Below are positions 1 to 8,760 of a stretch of 64,000 nt of DNA, in pieces (positions within the stretch are counted from its first letter, which is position 1; every line of letters begins with the position of its first letter). This stretch comes from Streptomyces sp. TSRI0107 (lineage in GTDB: Bacteria; Actinomycetota; Actinomycetes; Streptomycetales; Streptomycetaceae), in contig NZ_LIVZ01000001.1 in the NCBI RefSeq assembly GCF_001905845.1, forward strand, positions 62,001-126,000. The letters are read 5' to 3'. A program made the position numbers and the translations under genes. Below the pieces are notes generated by a model. The model was not told the origin of the DNA and searched no databases. It saw only the letters and a program-made list of their open reading frames with translations.

Positions 1-389
1 CCGACGCCGCCGAACCCGCCGACGACGCCCCGCGGCCCCAGCAGGGCACCCCGGCGCCCCCGGCCCGGGAACGCCGGGGCGCGGTCTCGCTGGTCCCCGG
101 CGCCAAGCCGGACTCCAACCGGGACACCCACACCTCGATGCGCGTCCCCGCCCCCGACGAGCTGGCCGGCGGCGCCCACGGCACGGCCCGCGCGCCCCGC
201 GCCTCCGGCGCCCCCCGTCCCGGCTCGGCCCGCAACCGCGCCGCCACCCGGCGCCGCCGCATCACCCTCGGTGCCGCCGCGGTGGTCCTGGCCGCGGCGG
301 TCGGCACCGGCGCCTGGCTGGCCGCGTCGGGCGACGACGAGGGGGCGGCACCGCAGGACACCAGGAACTCGGCACCGGACACGCCCTGA
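1..389 (+). CDS. C-terminal part of a membrane protein (partial, left edge)
   Basis: The frame is open from the left edge to a TGA at 387-389. What remains is a Pro/Ala/Arg-rich, probably disordered segment, then a basic stretch (RNRAATRRRR) and one hydrophobic segment (ITLGAAAVVLAAAVGTGAWL), ending in a short acidic tail. Positive-inside topology puts the missing N-terminal part in the cytoplasm and about 25 residues outside. From memory, Streptomyces genes just upstream of prfB encode Ser/Thr kinases with this kind of Pro-rich linker, so a kinase tail is plausible; no kinase motif is inside the window, so the function is inference only. Confidence 0.6.
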   Translation, partial: DAAEPADDAPRPQQGTPAPPARERRGAVSLVPGAKPDSNRDTHTSMRVPAPDELAGGAHGTARAPRASGAPRPGSARNRAATRRRRITLGAAAVVLAAAVGTGAWLAASGDDEGAAPQDTRNSAPDTP

Positions 390-461
390 CGCCCCCTGGC
401 CTGCCGGGCGGGGCCGCGCCGCCCGGCGCCGAGCGCTCGACAGAGCCGTTACGCTGGATGC

Positions 462-1568
462 GTGGCAGTCGTCGATGTATCCGAAGAGCTCAAGTCCCTC
501 TCCTCGACCATGGAGTCGATCGAGGCCGTTCTGGACCTCGACAAGCTGAGGGCAGACATCGCCGTGCTCGAGGAGCAGGCGGCCGCGCCGTCCCTGTGGG
601 ACAACCCGGACGAGGCGCAGAAGATCACCAGCAAGCTCTCCCACCTCCAGGCGGAGGTGAGGAAGGCCGAGGCCCTGCGCTCGCGGATCGACGATCTTGC
701 CGTGCTCTTCGAGATGGCCGAGGAGGAGGACGACCCGGACACCCGTGCCGAGGCCGAGTCCGAGCTCGCCGCCGTCAGGAAGGCGCTGGACGAGATGGAG
801 GTGCGCACCCTCCTCTCCGGCGAGTACGACTCCCGTGAGGCGCTCGTCAACATCCGCGCCGAGGCCGGCGGTGTCGACGCCGCGGACTTCGCGGAGAAGC
901 TGCAGCGCATGTACCTGCGCTGGGCCGAGCAGCGCGGCTACAAGACGGAGCTCATCGAGACGTCCTACGCGGAGGAGGCCGGCATCAAGTCGACCACCTT
1001 CTCCGTGCAGGCCCCCTACGCCTACGGCACCCTCTCCGTCGAGCAGGGCACCCACCGCCTGGTGCGCATCTCGCCCTTCGACAACCAGGGCCGGCGCCAG
1101 ACCTCCTTCGCCGGTGTCGAGGTGCTTCCCGTCGTCGAGCAGTCCGACCACGTCGAGATCGACGAGTCCGACCTGCGCATCGACGTCTACCGGTCCTCCG
1201 GGCCCGGCGGCCAGGGCGTGAACACCACCGACTCCGCGGTGCGCATCACGCACCTCCCGACCGGCATCGTCGTCTCCTGCCAGAACGAGCGGTCGCAGAT
1301 CCAGAACAAGGCCACCGCCATGAACGTCCTCCAGGCCAAGCTGCTGGAGCGGCGCCGCCAGGAGGAGCAGGCCAAGATGGACGCCCTCAAGGGCGACGGC
1401 GGCAACTCCTGGGGCAACCAGATGCGTTCGTACGTCCTCCACCCGTACCAGATGGTCAAGGACCTGCGGACCGAGCACGAGGTCGGCAACCCCGAGGCCG
1501 TCTTCAACGGTGAGATCGACGGTTTCCTGGAAGCCGGTATTCGCTGGCGCAAGCAGCAAGAGAAGTAA
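462..1568 (+). CDS. prfB: Peptide chain release factor 2 (RF2)
   Basis: RF2 recognises UGA and UAA stop codons and triggers hydrolysis of peptidyl-tRNA on the ribosome. The 368-residue product has an N-terminal helical domain, the RF2 stop-codon selector SPF (in [17 protein letters not shown]) and the catalytic GGQ at residues 249-251. The GTG start at 462 gives [13 protein letters not shown], the usual family start. The frame is continuous: the in-frame UGA frameshift that autoregulates E. coli RF2 is absent, as is usual in actinobacteria. A strong terminator follows 16 nt after the stop. Confidence 0.97.
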   Translation: MAVVDVSEELKSLSSTMESIEAVLDLDKLRADIAVLEEQAAAPSLWDNPDEAQKITSKLSHLQAEVRKAEALRSRIDDLAVLFEMAEEEDDPDTRAEAESELAAVRKALDEMEVRTLLSGEYDSREALVNIRAEAGGVDAADFAEKLQRMYLRWAEQRGYKTELIETSYAEEAGIKSTTFSVQAPYAYGTLSVEQGTHRLVRISPFDNQGRRQTSFAGVEVLPVVEQSDHVEIDESDLRIDVYRSSGPGGQGVNTTDSAVRITHLPTGIVVSCQNERSQIQNKATAMNVLQAKLLERRRQEEQAKMDALKGDGGNSWGNQMRSYVLHPYQMVKDLRTEHEVGNPEAVFNGEIDGFLEAGIRWRKQQEK

Positions 1569-1583
1569 GTTTGTCGACAAAGT

Positions 1584-1610
1584 CAACCGCCCCTGAACCA
1601 GGGGCGGTTG
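1584..1610 (+). terminator. Rho-independent-type hairpin after prfB
   Basis: Perfect 10-bp stem (CAACCGCCCC / GGGGCGGTTG) around a 7-nt loop, directly downstream of the prfB stop. It lacks a long U-run, as is common in streptomycetes. Confidence 0.85.
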
Positions 1611-1852
1611 CTGTTTGTCCGGGTTTTACATCACACTCACAGTCTCCAGAGCCGACAAAGCGCGGTACATAAGGACATTGCGCGCGCAACGGCCTTGACG
1701 TTGCTTTGAAAAATCGGAAGGCTGAAGCGCGGCATGCGTACTTCTGGGGCGCATGTGAACCGGGGGGATTGAGTAAATGGCTACCACCCTCCGTCGATCA
1801 CGGCCCCCGAGCGCCGCCTCATTGACGATCAGCTACTGGGGGTAGCAACCAT

Positions 1853-2527
1853 ATGACCAAGAAGACGCGGATCCGTCTCGCGCGTATAGCGGCCGGTGCG
1901 GTGATCGCCGCCGGTGCCTCGCTGACCGCCGCGGGCGCCGCTTCCGCCGCCCCGGACGACTGCGGGTTCCTGGGGATCGGCTGCGAGACGCCGAGCCCGG
2001 ACCCCGAGCCGACCGACCCGGAGATCCCGACGGACCCGAACCCGACCGACCCGGGCATCCCGACCGACCCGGGCACGCCCACCGACCCGGGCATCCCGAC
2101 CGACCCGGGTACGCCCACCGACCCGGGCACCGACCCGGAGATCCCGACCGACCCGACCGAGGACCCGACCGAGCCCGAGGAGCCGGAGGAGCCGGGCAAC
2201 GGCAACGGCAACGGGAATGGCAACGGAAACGGGAACGGCAACGGGAACGGCAACGGAAACGGCAACGGGAACGGTGGCGGCAACAACACCAACCCCGACG
2301 GCGGCTCCAACGACTCCGCCCAGAGCGAGGGCTCCTCGGCCCTGACCGACACCGGCGCCGACGCCCCGGCCGACACCTCGGCCCAGGGCGGCGGCGACGA
2401 GCTGGCCGAGACCGGTGCCGCGGAGACCACGTTCCTGCTGGTGGGCGCCGCGACGATGATCGCCGGCGGCATCGGCTTCCGCGTCCTGCCGCGCCTCATG
2501 GGCGGCCGTGGCGGTGCGGCCGCCTGA
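1853..2527 (+). CDS. Secreted cell-wall-anchored protein, sortase substrate with LAETG
   Basis: A 224-residue exported surface protein. Residues 1-33 form a signal peptide (basic MTKKTRIRLARIAAG, hydrophobic core, Ala-rich cleavage region). Then come about ten repeats of the type TDPGxPTDPG, an acidic Glu/Pro run, and a stretch of alternating Gly-Asn. The C-terminus is a classic sorting signal: LAETG at residues 184-188, a hydrophobic helix (TTFLLVGAATMIAGGIGF) and a basic tail. LAxTG is the motif preferred by the Streptomyces class E sortases that anchor long chaplins. A second, weaker LTDTG lies 21 residues earlier. The repeats probably form a wall-spanning stalk; no enzymatic domain is visible. 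It stands alone between two terminators. Confidence 0.85.
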   Translation: MTKKTRIRLARIAAGAVIAAGASLTAAGAASAAPDDCGFLGIGCETPSPDPEPTDPEIPTDPNPTDPGIPTDPGTPTDPGIPTDPGTPTDPGTDPEIPTDPTEDPTEPEEPEEPGNGNGNGNGNGNGNGNGNGNGNGNGNGGGNNTNPDGGSNDSAQSEGSSALTDTGADAPADTSAQGGGDELAETGAAETTFLLVGAATMIAGGIGFRVLPRLMGGRGGAAA

Positions 2528-2547
2528 GTGGTGGCCGACGGTAGCTG

Positions 2548-2580
2548 AAAGGGCCCGGAGCGTTACGCTCCGGGCCCTTT
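2548..2580 (+). terminator. Strong terminator after the sortase substrate
   Basis: A 15-bp perfect stem (AAAGGGCCCGGAGCG and its complement) with TTA loop, between two convergent genes. The A/T ends make it functional in both directions. Confidence 0.9.
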
Positions 2581-2602
2581 CCGTGTCCGTGTCAGGGAGG
2601 CG

Positions 2603-2794
2603 TCACGCGGTCTGGTGCGCCAGCAGTGCCACCGCGGCGACCAGCACCGCCAGCAGGGCGATCAGCGTCATCGGGTTCAGGCCCGCGAGGGGGTTCTCCT
2701 GCTGCAGCCGCTCGCGGTTCGCCCGGCACACGGGGCAGCGGCCCTCGCTCACGGGCGCGGCACAGTTCGCGCACACCAGCCGGTCGTACGTCAT
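2603..2794 (-). CDS. Small zinc-ribbon membrane protein
   Basis: A 63-residue protein: two CxxC knuckles (CANC and CPVC, residues 8-11 and 20-23) form a zinc ribbon, followed by a charged helix and one membrane helix (MTLIALLAVLVAAVALLAH). AGGAGG sits about 9 nt before the ATG. It is convergent with the upstream surface protein and divergent from ftsE. Zinc-ribbon/one-TM proteins beside ftsEX recur in actinomycetes, but I know of no assigned function. It would face the cytoplasm with its zinc ribbon. Confidence 0.8.
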   Translation of the reverse strand: MTYDRLVCANCAAPVSEGRCPVCRANRERLQQENPLAGLNPMTLIALLAVLVAAVALLAHQTA

Positions 2795-3024
2795 GTGCTC
2801 GCCCTCCTAGCGCCGGTTCTCCCTGAACAACGCTCTCCGGGGTGAGAACGTTCCCCCTCCACTGTGCCAGGTTCCCCGGAAGGGTGCGCGGGGCCCTTCG
2901 AAGGAGACTGCGGACGCGTGCACAAAACGTACATGTGACGCGCAACCCCGACCGGTGACTGCGGTTGCCCACTCGGTTCGCGTATGGTCACGCTCATCTA
3001 CCCCCGGCGACCCGTGGTGCATCC

Positions 3025-3714
3025 GTGATCCGATTCGACAATGTCTCCAAGGTCTACCCCAAGCAGACCCGCCCGGCCCTCAGGGATGTCTCCCTGGAGG
3101 TCGAGAAGGGCGAGTTCGTGTTCCTCGTGGGGTCCTCCGGCTCCGGAAAGTCCACCTTCCTGCGGCTGATCCTCCGCGAGGAGCGGGCCAGCCACGGACA
3201 GGTGCACGTTCTGGGCAAGGACCTCGCACGCCTGTCCAACTGGAAGGTGCCGCACATGCGCCGCCAGCTGGGCACGGTCTTCCAGGACTTCCGGCTGCTG
3301 CCGAACAAGACCGTCGCCGAGAACGTGGCCTTCGCGCAGGAGGTCATCGGCAAGTCCCGCGGCGAGATCCGCAAGTCCGTGCCGCAGGTGCTGGAGCTGG
3401 TCGGCCTCGGTGGCAAGGAGGACCGGATGCCGGGCGAGCTGTCCGGTGGTGAGCAGCAGCGCGTCGCCATCGCGCGCGCCTTCGTCAACCGGCCCAAGCT
3501 GCTGATCGCCGACGAGCCCACCGGCAACCTCGACCCGCAGACCTCCGTCGGCATCATGAAGCTGCTCGACCGGATCAACCGCACCGGTACGACCGTCGTG
3601 ATGGCCACGCACGACCAGAACATCGTGGACCAGATGCGCAAGCGCGTCATCGAGCTGGAGAAGGGCCGCCTCGTCCGCGACCAGGCCCGCGGCGTCTACG
3701 GCTACCAGCACTGA
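3025..3714 (+). CDS. ftsE: Cell division ATP-binding protein FtsE
   Basis: FtsE is the cytoplasmic ATPase of the FtsEX complex, which controls peptidoglycan hydrolases at the septum. All ABC motifs are present: Walker [10 protein letters not shown] (36-44), signature [14 protein letters not shown], Walker [13 protein letters not shown] and the H-loop in MATHD. I chose the GTG at 3025 ([14 protein letters not shown]), which gives the family length of 229 residues; an in-frame upstream extension to 2965 has no homology-like content. ftsX follows after 32 nt in the same operon. Confidence 0.96.
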   Translation: MIRFDNVSKVYPKQTRPALRDVSLEVEKGEFVFLVGSSGSGKSTFLRLILREERASHGQVHVLGKDLARLSNWKVPHMRRQLGTVFQDFRLLPNKTVAENVAFAQEVIGKSRGEIRKSVPQVLELVGLGGKEDRMPGELSGGEQQRVAIARAFVNRPKLLIADEPTGNLDPQTSVGIMKLLDRINRTGTTVVMATHDQNIVDQMRKRVIELEKGRLVRDQARGVYGYQH

Positions 3715-3746
3715 CGATCCACGACGGAAAGGCTTAACCAGACGCC

Positions 3747-4664
3747 ATGCGCGCCCAGTTCGTTCTGTCGGAGATCGGTGTCGGTCTCCGCCGCAATCTG
3801 ACGATGACCTTCGCCGTCGTCGTCTCCGTCGCCCTGTCCCTGGCCCTGTTCGGCGGCTCGCTGCTGATGACCGACCAGGTCAACACCATGAAGGGCTACT
3901 GGTACGACAAGGTCAACGTCTCGATCTTCCTCTGCAACAAGAGTGACGCCGAGTCCGACCCCAACTGCGCCAAGGGCGCCGTCACCGACGAGCAGAAGGA
4001 CCAGATCGTCGGCGACCTGAAGAAGATGCCGGTCGTCGACAGCGTCACGTACGAGTCGCAGGACCAGGCGTACAAGCACTACAAGGAGCAGTTCGGCGAC
4101 TCGCCGCTGGCCAGCTCGCTCACGCCGGACCAGATGCAGGAGTCGTACCGCGTCAAGCTGAAGGACCCGGAGAAGTACCAGGTCATCGCGAGCGCCTTCA
4201 ACGGCCGGGACGGCGTGCAGTCCGTGCAGGACCAGAAGGGCACCCTGGACAACCTCTTCGAGCTGCTGAACGGCATGAAATGGGCCGCCAGCGCGGTGAT
4301 GGCGCTCATGCTGGTCGTGGCCCTGATGCTGATCGTCAACACCGTGCGCGTCTCGGCGTTCAGCCGGCGGCGGGAGACCGGCATCATGCGCCTGGTCGGC
4401 GCCTCCGGCTTCTACATCCAGGCGCCGTTCATCGCGGAGGCCGCGGTCGCCGGACTCATCGGCGGCACGCTCGCCTGCGGCTTCCTGGTGGTCGCGCGGT
4501 ACTTCCTCATCGATCACGGACTGGCCCTGGCCGACCAGTTGACGCTGATCAACTTCATCGGCTGGGACGCCGTGCTGACGAAGCTGCCGCTCATCCTCGC
4601 CACCAGCCTTCTGATGCCCGCGCTGGCCGCGTTCTTCGCGCTGCGCAAGTACTTGAAGGTGTGA
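3747..4664 (+). CDS. ftsX: Cell division protein FtsX
   Basis: The 305-residue membrane partner of FtsE. It has a cytoplasmic N-terminus, TM1 at about 21-44, an extracellular domain of about 130 residues with one Cys pair (CNKSDAESDPNC) that is likely a disulfide, and three C-terminal TM helices with the conserved RRRETGIMRLVGAS loop that contacts FtsE. The extracellular domain normally binds and activates a wall hydrolase. Start ATG at 3747, preceded by GGAAAGG. A terminator follows. Confidence 0.96.
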   Translation: MRAQFVLSEIGVGLRRNLTMTFAVVVSVALSLALFGGSLLMTDQVNTMKGYWYDKVNVSIFLCNKSDAESDPNCAKGAVTDEQKDQIVGDLKKMPVVDSVTYESQDQAYKHYKEQFGDSPLASSLTPDQMQESYRVKLKDPEKYQVIASAFNGRDGVQSVQDQKGTLDNLFELLNGMKWAASAVMALMLVVALMLIVNTVRVSAFSRRRETGIMRLVGASGFYIQAPFIAEAAVAGLIGGTLACGFLVVARYFLIDHGLALADQLTLINFIGWDAVLTKLPLILATSLLMPALAAFFALRKYLKV

Positions 4665-4677
4665 CGCACGCCAAGAG

Positions 4678-4711
4678 GGGCCGTGCGGTCAACCGACCGT
4701 ACGGCCCTTTC
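4678..4711 (+). terminator. Terminator after ftsEX
   Basis: A 13-bp stem (GGGCCGTGCGGTC with GACCGTACGGCCC, one G-U pair) with AACC loop and TTTCC tail, 13 nt after the ftsX stop. It separates ftsEX from the S41 protease transcript. Confidence 0.85.
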
Positions 4712-4732
4712 CGTTGTCCTAGACTCACCGGC

Positions 4733-5896
4733 ATGTCAGGTCGTGACCTGTTCTGTCAGCCCCGCCGCATGCGCCGCGGGGCCGCCCTGACACTGCTCTT
4801 CGCGAGCGTGGTCGTCACCGGCGCCGCCACCGGCTCCCTGCCCGGCACCGAGCGCAGGCCCGCGCCCGGCCCGTCCCGCACGGCGGCCTCCGTGGCCCGC
4901 CCGGACGCAGTGACGGAGGCCGCCGTCGAGGCGATGGCCGACGGCAAGTCGCCCCTGGAGGCCGCCGAGCGGGCCGTCAGCCGCAGCGGGGACCGCTGGG
5001 ACGCCGTCTACTCCGAGGGCGAGTACGAGGAGTTCGAGGAGACCCTGGACGGCGCCTACACGGGCGTCGGGCTGGGGGCGCGGCGCGAGCGCGGCGGGCG
5101 GATCGAGGTGACCGAGGTGGCCGCCGGGTCGCCGGCGGACGCCGCCGGGATCCGCGCGGGCGACCGGCTGCGCAGCATCGACGGCCGCGCGGTCGACGGG
5201 CGGCCCGTGACCGAGGTGGTCTCCTTACTGCGCGGTGACGCCACCGACGCGCCCGCCGGCACGACCGTCCGGCTCGGCCTGGAGCGTGACACGCGCGAGT
5301 GGGACGTCACCTTGCGCAGGGCCCGCCTCTCGACCGACACGGTGAGCGTCCGCGAGCTCCCCGAGGGGGACACCCTCATCAAGATCGGCGCCTTCACCAG
5401 GGGCTCCGGCGACACCGTCCGCGCCGCCGTACGGAAGGCCCCGCGCGGTGCCGGGATCGTCCTCGACCTGCGCGGCAACCCCGGCGGCCTGGTCACCGAG
5501 GCCGTCACCGCCGCCTCCGCCTTCCTCGACGGCGGGCTCGTGGCCACCTACGACGTCGACGGGGACCAGCAGGCGCTGCACGCCGAGCTCGGCGGCGACA
5601 CCGAAAGACCCCTGGTCGCGCTCGTCGACGGGGGCACGATGAGCGCGGCCGAGCTGCTGACCGGCGCCTTGCAGGACCGGGGCCGCGCGGTCGTCGTCGG
5701 CTCCCGCACCTTCGGCAAGGGCTCGGTCCAGATGCCGAGCCGGCTGCCCGACGGCTCCGTCGCCGAGCTGACCGTCGGCCACTACCGCACTCCCTCCGGC
5801 CGCGCGGTCGACGGCCACGGCATCACCCCCGACCTGGAGGCCGACGAGGACGCGCTGCCCCGCGCGGAGACGGTGCTGACGGGCCTCGGCGACTAG
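4733..5896 (+). CDS. C-terminal processing protease, S41 family, with PDZ domain; contains a TTA codon
   Basis: A 387-residue exported serine protease of the CtpA/tail-specific type. Order: N-terminal hydrophobic export signal (residues 13-35), a helical region, PDZ domain (about 105-180, GVGLGARRE...GIRAGDRLRSIDG) and the S41 catalytic core. The Ser/Lys dyad is visible: S304 in GTMSAAE and K329 in FGKGSVQ. Start ATG at 4733; the open frame upstream runs into ftsX and has no signal. Its position after ftsEX suggests a role in wall-enzyme turnover. Codon 165 (5225-5227) is TTA, the rare leucine codon that depends on the bldA tRNA, so translation may be developmentally limited. Confidence 0.92.
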   Translation: MSGRDLFCQPRRMRRGAALTLLFASVVVTGAATGSLPGTERRPAPGPSRTAASVARPDAVTEAAVEAMADGKSPLEAAERAVSRSGDRWDAVYSEGEYEEFEETLDGAYTGVGLGARRERGGRIEVTEVAAGSPADAAGIRAGDRLRSIDGRAVDGRPVTEVVSLLRGDATDAPAGTTVRLGLERDTREWDVTLRRARLSTDTVSVRELPEGDTLIKIGAFTRGSGDTVRAAVRKAPRGAGIVLDLRGNPGGLVTEAVTAASAFLDGGLVATYDVDGDQQALHAELGGDTERPLVALVDGGTMSAAELLTGALQDRGRAVVVGSRTFGKGSVQMPSRLPDGSVAELTVGHYRTPSGRAVDGHGITPDLEADEDALPRAETVLTGLGD

Positions 5897-5979
5897 AGGG
5901 CCACCCAGCGGGACCCAGTGGGACCCTCCCTTAATGACTTCCCGCACACCCCCTCCGTAGTGCGAAAATGGTCGGCACT

Positions 5980-6459
5980 ATGGCTAAGGAAAAAGGGCGC
6001 AAACTGATCGCGCAGAACAAGAAGGCGCGGCACGACTACCTGATCCTCGACACCTACGAGGCCGGACTGGTCCTCACCGGCACCGAGGTGAAGTCACTGC
6101 GTCAGGGTCGCGCCTCGCTGGTCGACGGCTTCGTGCAGCTGGACGGTCACGAAGCGTGGCTGTACAACGTGCACGTGCCCGAGTACAGCCAGGGCACCTG
6201 GACCAACCACAGCGCCCGCCGCAAGCGCAAGCTGCTGCTGCACCGCGTGGAGATCGACAAGCTGGAGGCCAAGTCCCAGGAGACCGGCCACACGATCGTG
6301 CCGCTCGCCCTGTACTTCAAGGACGGCCGGGCGAAGATCGAGATCGCGCTGGCGAAGGGCAAGAAGGAGTACGACAAGCGGCAGACCCTGCGGGAGAAGC
6401 AGGACCGGCGCGAGGCGGAGCGCGCGATGTCCGCGGTGCGGCGCAAGCAGCGGGCCTGA
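5980..6459 (+). CDS. smpB: SsrA-binding protein SmpB
   Basis: SmpB binds tmRNA and brings it to stalled ribosomes for trans-translation. The 159-residue product begins [20 protein letters not shown] and contains the beta-barrel signatures [15 protein letters not shown] and [12 protein letters not shown] and a basic C-terminal tail that folds in the mRNA channel. I use ATG 5980; ATG 5968 (adding MVGT) is possible but breaks the family start. The tmRNA gene follows 117 nt downstream on the same strand. Confidence 0.97.
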   Translation: MAKEKGRKLIAQNKKARHDYLILDTYEAGLVLTGTEVKSLRQGRASLVDGFVQLDGHEAWLYNVHVPEYSQGTWTNHSARRKRKLLLHRVEIDKLEAKSQETGHTIVPLALYFKDGRAKIEIALAKGKKEYDKRQTLREKQDRREAERAMSAVRRKQRA

Positions 6460-6576
6460 CCCCCGGGAATACGCTGGCACACGTCCGCGTTGGTCACGTA
6501 CGATGGCATCTGCACCGCAAGCGGGTGCGCGATCCTGTCCGGGGGGCTACCTCCGGCGGGTTTGAAAAATCAACAT

Positions 6577-6973
6577 GGGGATGATCGGTTTCGACAGCGG
6601 CTGTCGAAGCAGGGGAAGCGTGTCGAGGAAGCGGCCATGATCTCGTAAACCACAGGCCGAAAAAAATAATCGCCAACACCAAGCGCGATTCCTCCCAGCA
6701 GGCCTTCGCCCTCGCTGCCTGATCTCAGGTAGCAGAGCGAGCCTCCTACTAAGGGAGTGTCAGCCCGGGGCTGTTCCCGACCCGGATCCTGGCATCAGCT
6801 AGGGGACTAAACCTCGATCCCGGTCACGGGGTGAAGAGGGAAACCAAACAGTGACTGAGCCCGTCGGAGACTTGTCCGCGTGATCTCCGGGGCCGAGAAA
6901 ATCAGAGCGGACTGCACACGGAGAAGCCCTGGTTCCGCACCGTTGGACGCGGGTTCGATTCCCGCCATCTCCA
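6577..6973 (+). ncRNA. ssrA: tmRNA (SsrA)
   Basis: The 5' end GGGGATGATCGGTTTCGACA and the 3' end with T-arm GGTTCGATTCCCGCC and acceptor strand CATCTCC pair to give the tRNA-like domain. Between them lie the tag reading frame and the pseudoknot region. The CCA end is not encoded (ACTC follows), so it must be added. About 397 nt, a normal length. The RNA rescues stalled ribosomes with SmpB, encoded just upstream. A TACGAT at 6499-6504 could be the -10 of its own promoter, but no clear -35 is seen. Confidence 0.96.
6672..6722 (+). other. tmRNA proteolysis-tag reading frame
   Basis: From the resume codon GCC at 6672 the frame reads ANTKRDSSQQAFALAA and stops at TGA 6720-6722. The terminal ALAA is the degron read by Clp proteases. 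This matches the tag I recall for Streptomyces. Confidence 0.95.
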
Positions 6974-6990
6974 CTCACTCCCATGTGGGC

Positions 6991-7023
6991 AAGGCCCCGA
7001 CGCTTCCGAGCGCCGGGGCCTTT
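6991..7023 (+). terminator. Terminator after tmRNA
   Basis: AAGGCCCCG-A-CGCT / AGCG-C-CGGGGCCTTT stem with TCCG loop and a short T-run, 18 nt after the tmRNA 3' end. Confidence 0.9.
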
Positions 7024-7076
7024 GTCATGCGAGGCGGTCTGTTGTGGGGCCGGGGGATCCGGGATGCTGCGGTGGC

Positions 7077-8669
7077 ATGAAGAGATCAGGGGTCAACTCG
7101 CCCGGGCGGGCGTGGCGTTGGGTGTTGGTGGGCGGGCTGGTCGCCGGTCTGCTGGGGCCGGGGGCGTTCGCCGGGGCCGACGGGGATCGCAGCGGGCTGG
7201 CCGAGGCCATCGACACCGTGCTGGGCGACGCCCGGATGGAGGGCGGCGTGGCCAGTGTGGTGATCGCCGACACCGGGAGCGGCGAGGTGCTCTACCAGCG
7301 CAACGGCTCGACACGCCTGATGCCCGCCTCCACCACCAAGCTCGCCACCTCCGCCGCCGCCCTGGAGATCCTGGGCCCGGAGTACCGCTTCGGCACGGAC
7401 GTGCTGGCCGGCGGACGGCAGTACGGCTCGGTGCTCCGCGGCGATCTGTATCTGCGCGGCACCGGTGACCCAACCCTCCTCGCCGCCGACTACGACCGGC
7501 TCGCCGCCCGGGTCGCCGAGGCCGGGATCAAGCGGGTCGAGGGACGGCTCGTCGCCGACGACACCAGGTTCGACGCCGAGCGCGTCGGACGCGGCTGGGC
7601 GGCCGACGACGAGGCCGCCTACTACGCCGCCCAGATCAGCGCGCTGAGCGTCGCCCCGGACACCGACTACGACACCGGCACGGTGCTCGTGCAGGTCACG
7701 CCGGGTGCCAAGGCCGGGGACGAGCCGGTCGTCACGCTCACACCCGACACCGAGTACGTGGACGTCGACGTCCGCGCCACCACCGTCGCCGCCGGGGGCG
7801 CGGGCGCCCTCTCCGTCGACCGTGAGCACGGCACCAACACCGTCGTCGTCACCGGCACCACCCCCGTCGGCGGCAGCGGCGGCAAGGCGTGGATCAGCGT
7901 CTGGGAGCCCACCGGCTACGCCGCCGCCGTCTTCCGGGACGCCCTCGCCGCGCACGGCGTGCGGGTCACCGGGCCGACCCGGCTGGGCCGGCAGACACCG
8001 GAGGGCGCGCGGCGGCTGGCCGAGCACCGCTCCATGCCGCTGAAGGACCTGCTCGTCCCGTTCATGAAGCTGTCCAACAACATGCACGCCGAGGTGCTGA
8101 CCAAGGCCATGGGGTACGAGGTGTCCGGCAAGGGCAGCTGGTCCGCCGGGCTCGCCGCCGTCAGCGGCTACCTCAAGGGTGTCGGCGTCGACACCGCGAA
8201 GCTCCGCCAGGTGGACGGGTCAGGGCTGTCCCGGATGGACAACTTCCCCGCCGCCCAGCTCACCGCCCTCCTGCTCGCCGCCCGCGCGGAGCCCTGGTAC
8301 GCCGACTGGTACCGCTCCCTGCCGGTCGCCTGCGACCCCGACCGGTTCACCGGCGGCACCCTGCGCACCCGGATGTGCGGGACGCCCGCGGCGGGCAACG
8401 CCCGCGCCAAGACCGGTTCGCTGACCGGCGCTTCCGCCCTGGCCGGGTACGTCACCGACGCGGGCGGTCGTGAGCTGGCGTACGCCATCGTGCTCAACAA
8501 CCATCTGGCCTCGTCGGTGAAGCCTCTGGAGGACGCCATCGTCACCACCCTCGCCCGGTCCAGCGCGGAGGCGGCCACCTTGGTCACTCCTCGGCGAGCC
8601 CGGGGTGGGCAGGCGGAGGCCGAGTCCGATGGCCTGGAGTGCGCGTGGCGTAAGCCTGTGCGCTGCTGA
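7077..8669 (+). CDS. D-alanyl-D-alanine carboxypeptidase/endopeptidase, S13 (PBP4-type)
   Basis: A 530-residue exported low-molecular-mass PBP. The signal segment is at residues 12-37 (WRWVLVGGLVAGLLGPGAFA). All three penicilloyl-serine motifs are present: SxxK as STTK (S85, K88), SxN as SNN (S333-N335) and KTG (K445). The insertion between the first two motifs is typical of family S13. It trims D-Ala from peptidoglycan stems or cleaves cross-links outside the membrane. Start ATG 7077; the 11-codon extension to 7044 lacks a ribosome site. The last 40 residues (after TLARSSAEAATLV) are low-complexity and may be a drifted tail. Confidence 0.93.
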   Translation: MKRSGVNSPGRAWRWVLVGGLVAGLLGPGAFAGADGDRSGLAEAIDTVLGDARMEGGVASVVIADTGSGEVLYQRNGSTRLMPASTTKLATSAAALEILGPEYRFGTDVLAGGRQYGSVLRGDLYLRGTGDPTLLAADYDRLAARVAEAGIKRVEGRLVADDTRFDAERVGRGWAADDEAAYYAAQISALSVAPDTDYDTGTVLVQVTPGAKAGDEPVVTLTPDTEYVDVDVRATTVAAGGAGALSVDREHGTNTVVVTGTTPVGGSGGKAWISVWEPTGYAAAVFRDALAAHGVRVTGPTRLGRQTPEGARRLAEHRSMPLKDLLVPFMKLSNNMHAEVLTKAMGYEVSGKGSWSAGLAAVSGYLKGVGVDTAKLRQVDGSGLSRMDNFPAAQLTALLLAARAEPWYADWYRSLPVACDPDRFTGGTLRTRMCGTPAAGNARAKTGSLTGASALAGYVTDAGGRELAYAIVLNNHLASSVKPLEDAIVTTLARSSAEAATLVTPRRARGGQAEAESDGLECAWRKPVRC

Positions 8670-8706
8670 GCGGGCGTGTGTGCGCGTCGGGGGTCCGGGG
8701 ATCAGG

Positions 8707-8760
8707 CGGGTGCGGGTTCGTCGTGGCCTCTCGCGCGGTTCCCGCGCCCCTGAGGGGTGT
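8707..8760 (+). repeat. Interspersed intergenic repeat, copy 1
   Basis: Begins GCGGGTGCGGGTTCGTCG and ends CGGTTCCCGCGCCCCTGA. The same unit occurs inverted at 41281-41338 and with an expansion at 50314-50396. Here it fills the gap between two convergent genes and may serve as a transcription stop. Confidence 0.75.

Noticed and set aside
462-1568. Programmed frameshift in prfB
   Set aside because: The reading frame is continuous from the start through the GGQ motif; no in-frame UGA near the start.
2198-2275. Short tandem repeats, possible CRISPR or minisatellite
   Set aside because: They are Gly-Asn codons inside a surface-protein gene; no spacers.
4280-4732. Upstream extension of the S41 protease
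   Set aside because: The open frame overlaps ftsX and a terminator; the export signal starts only after ATG 4733.
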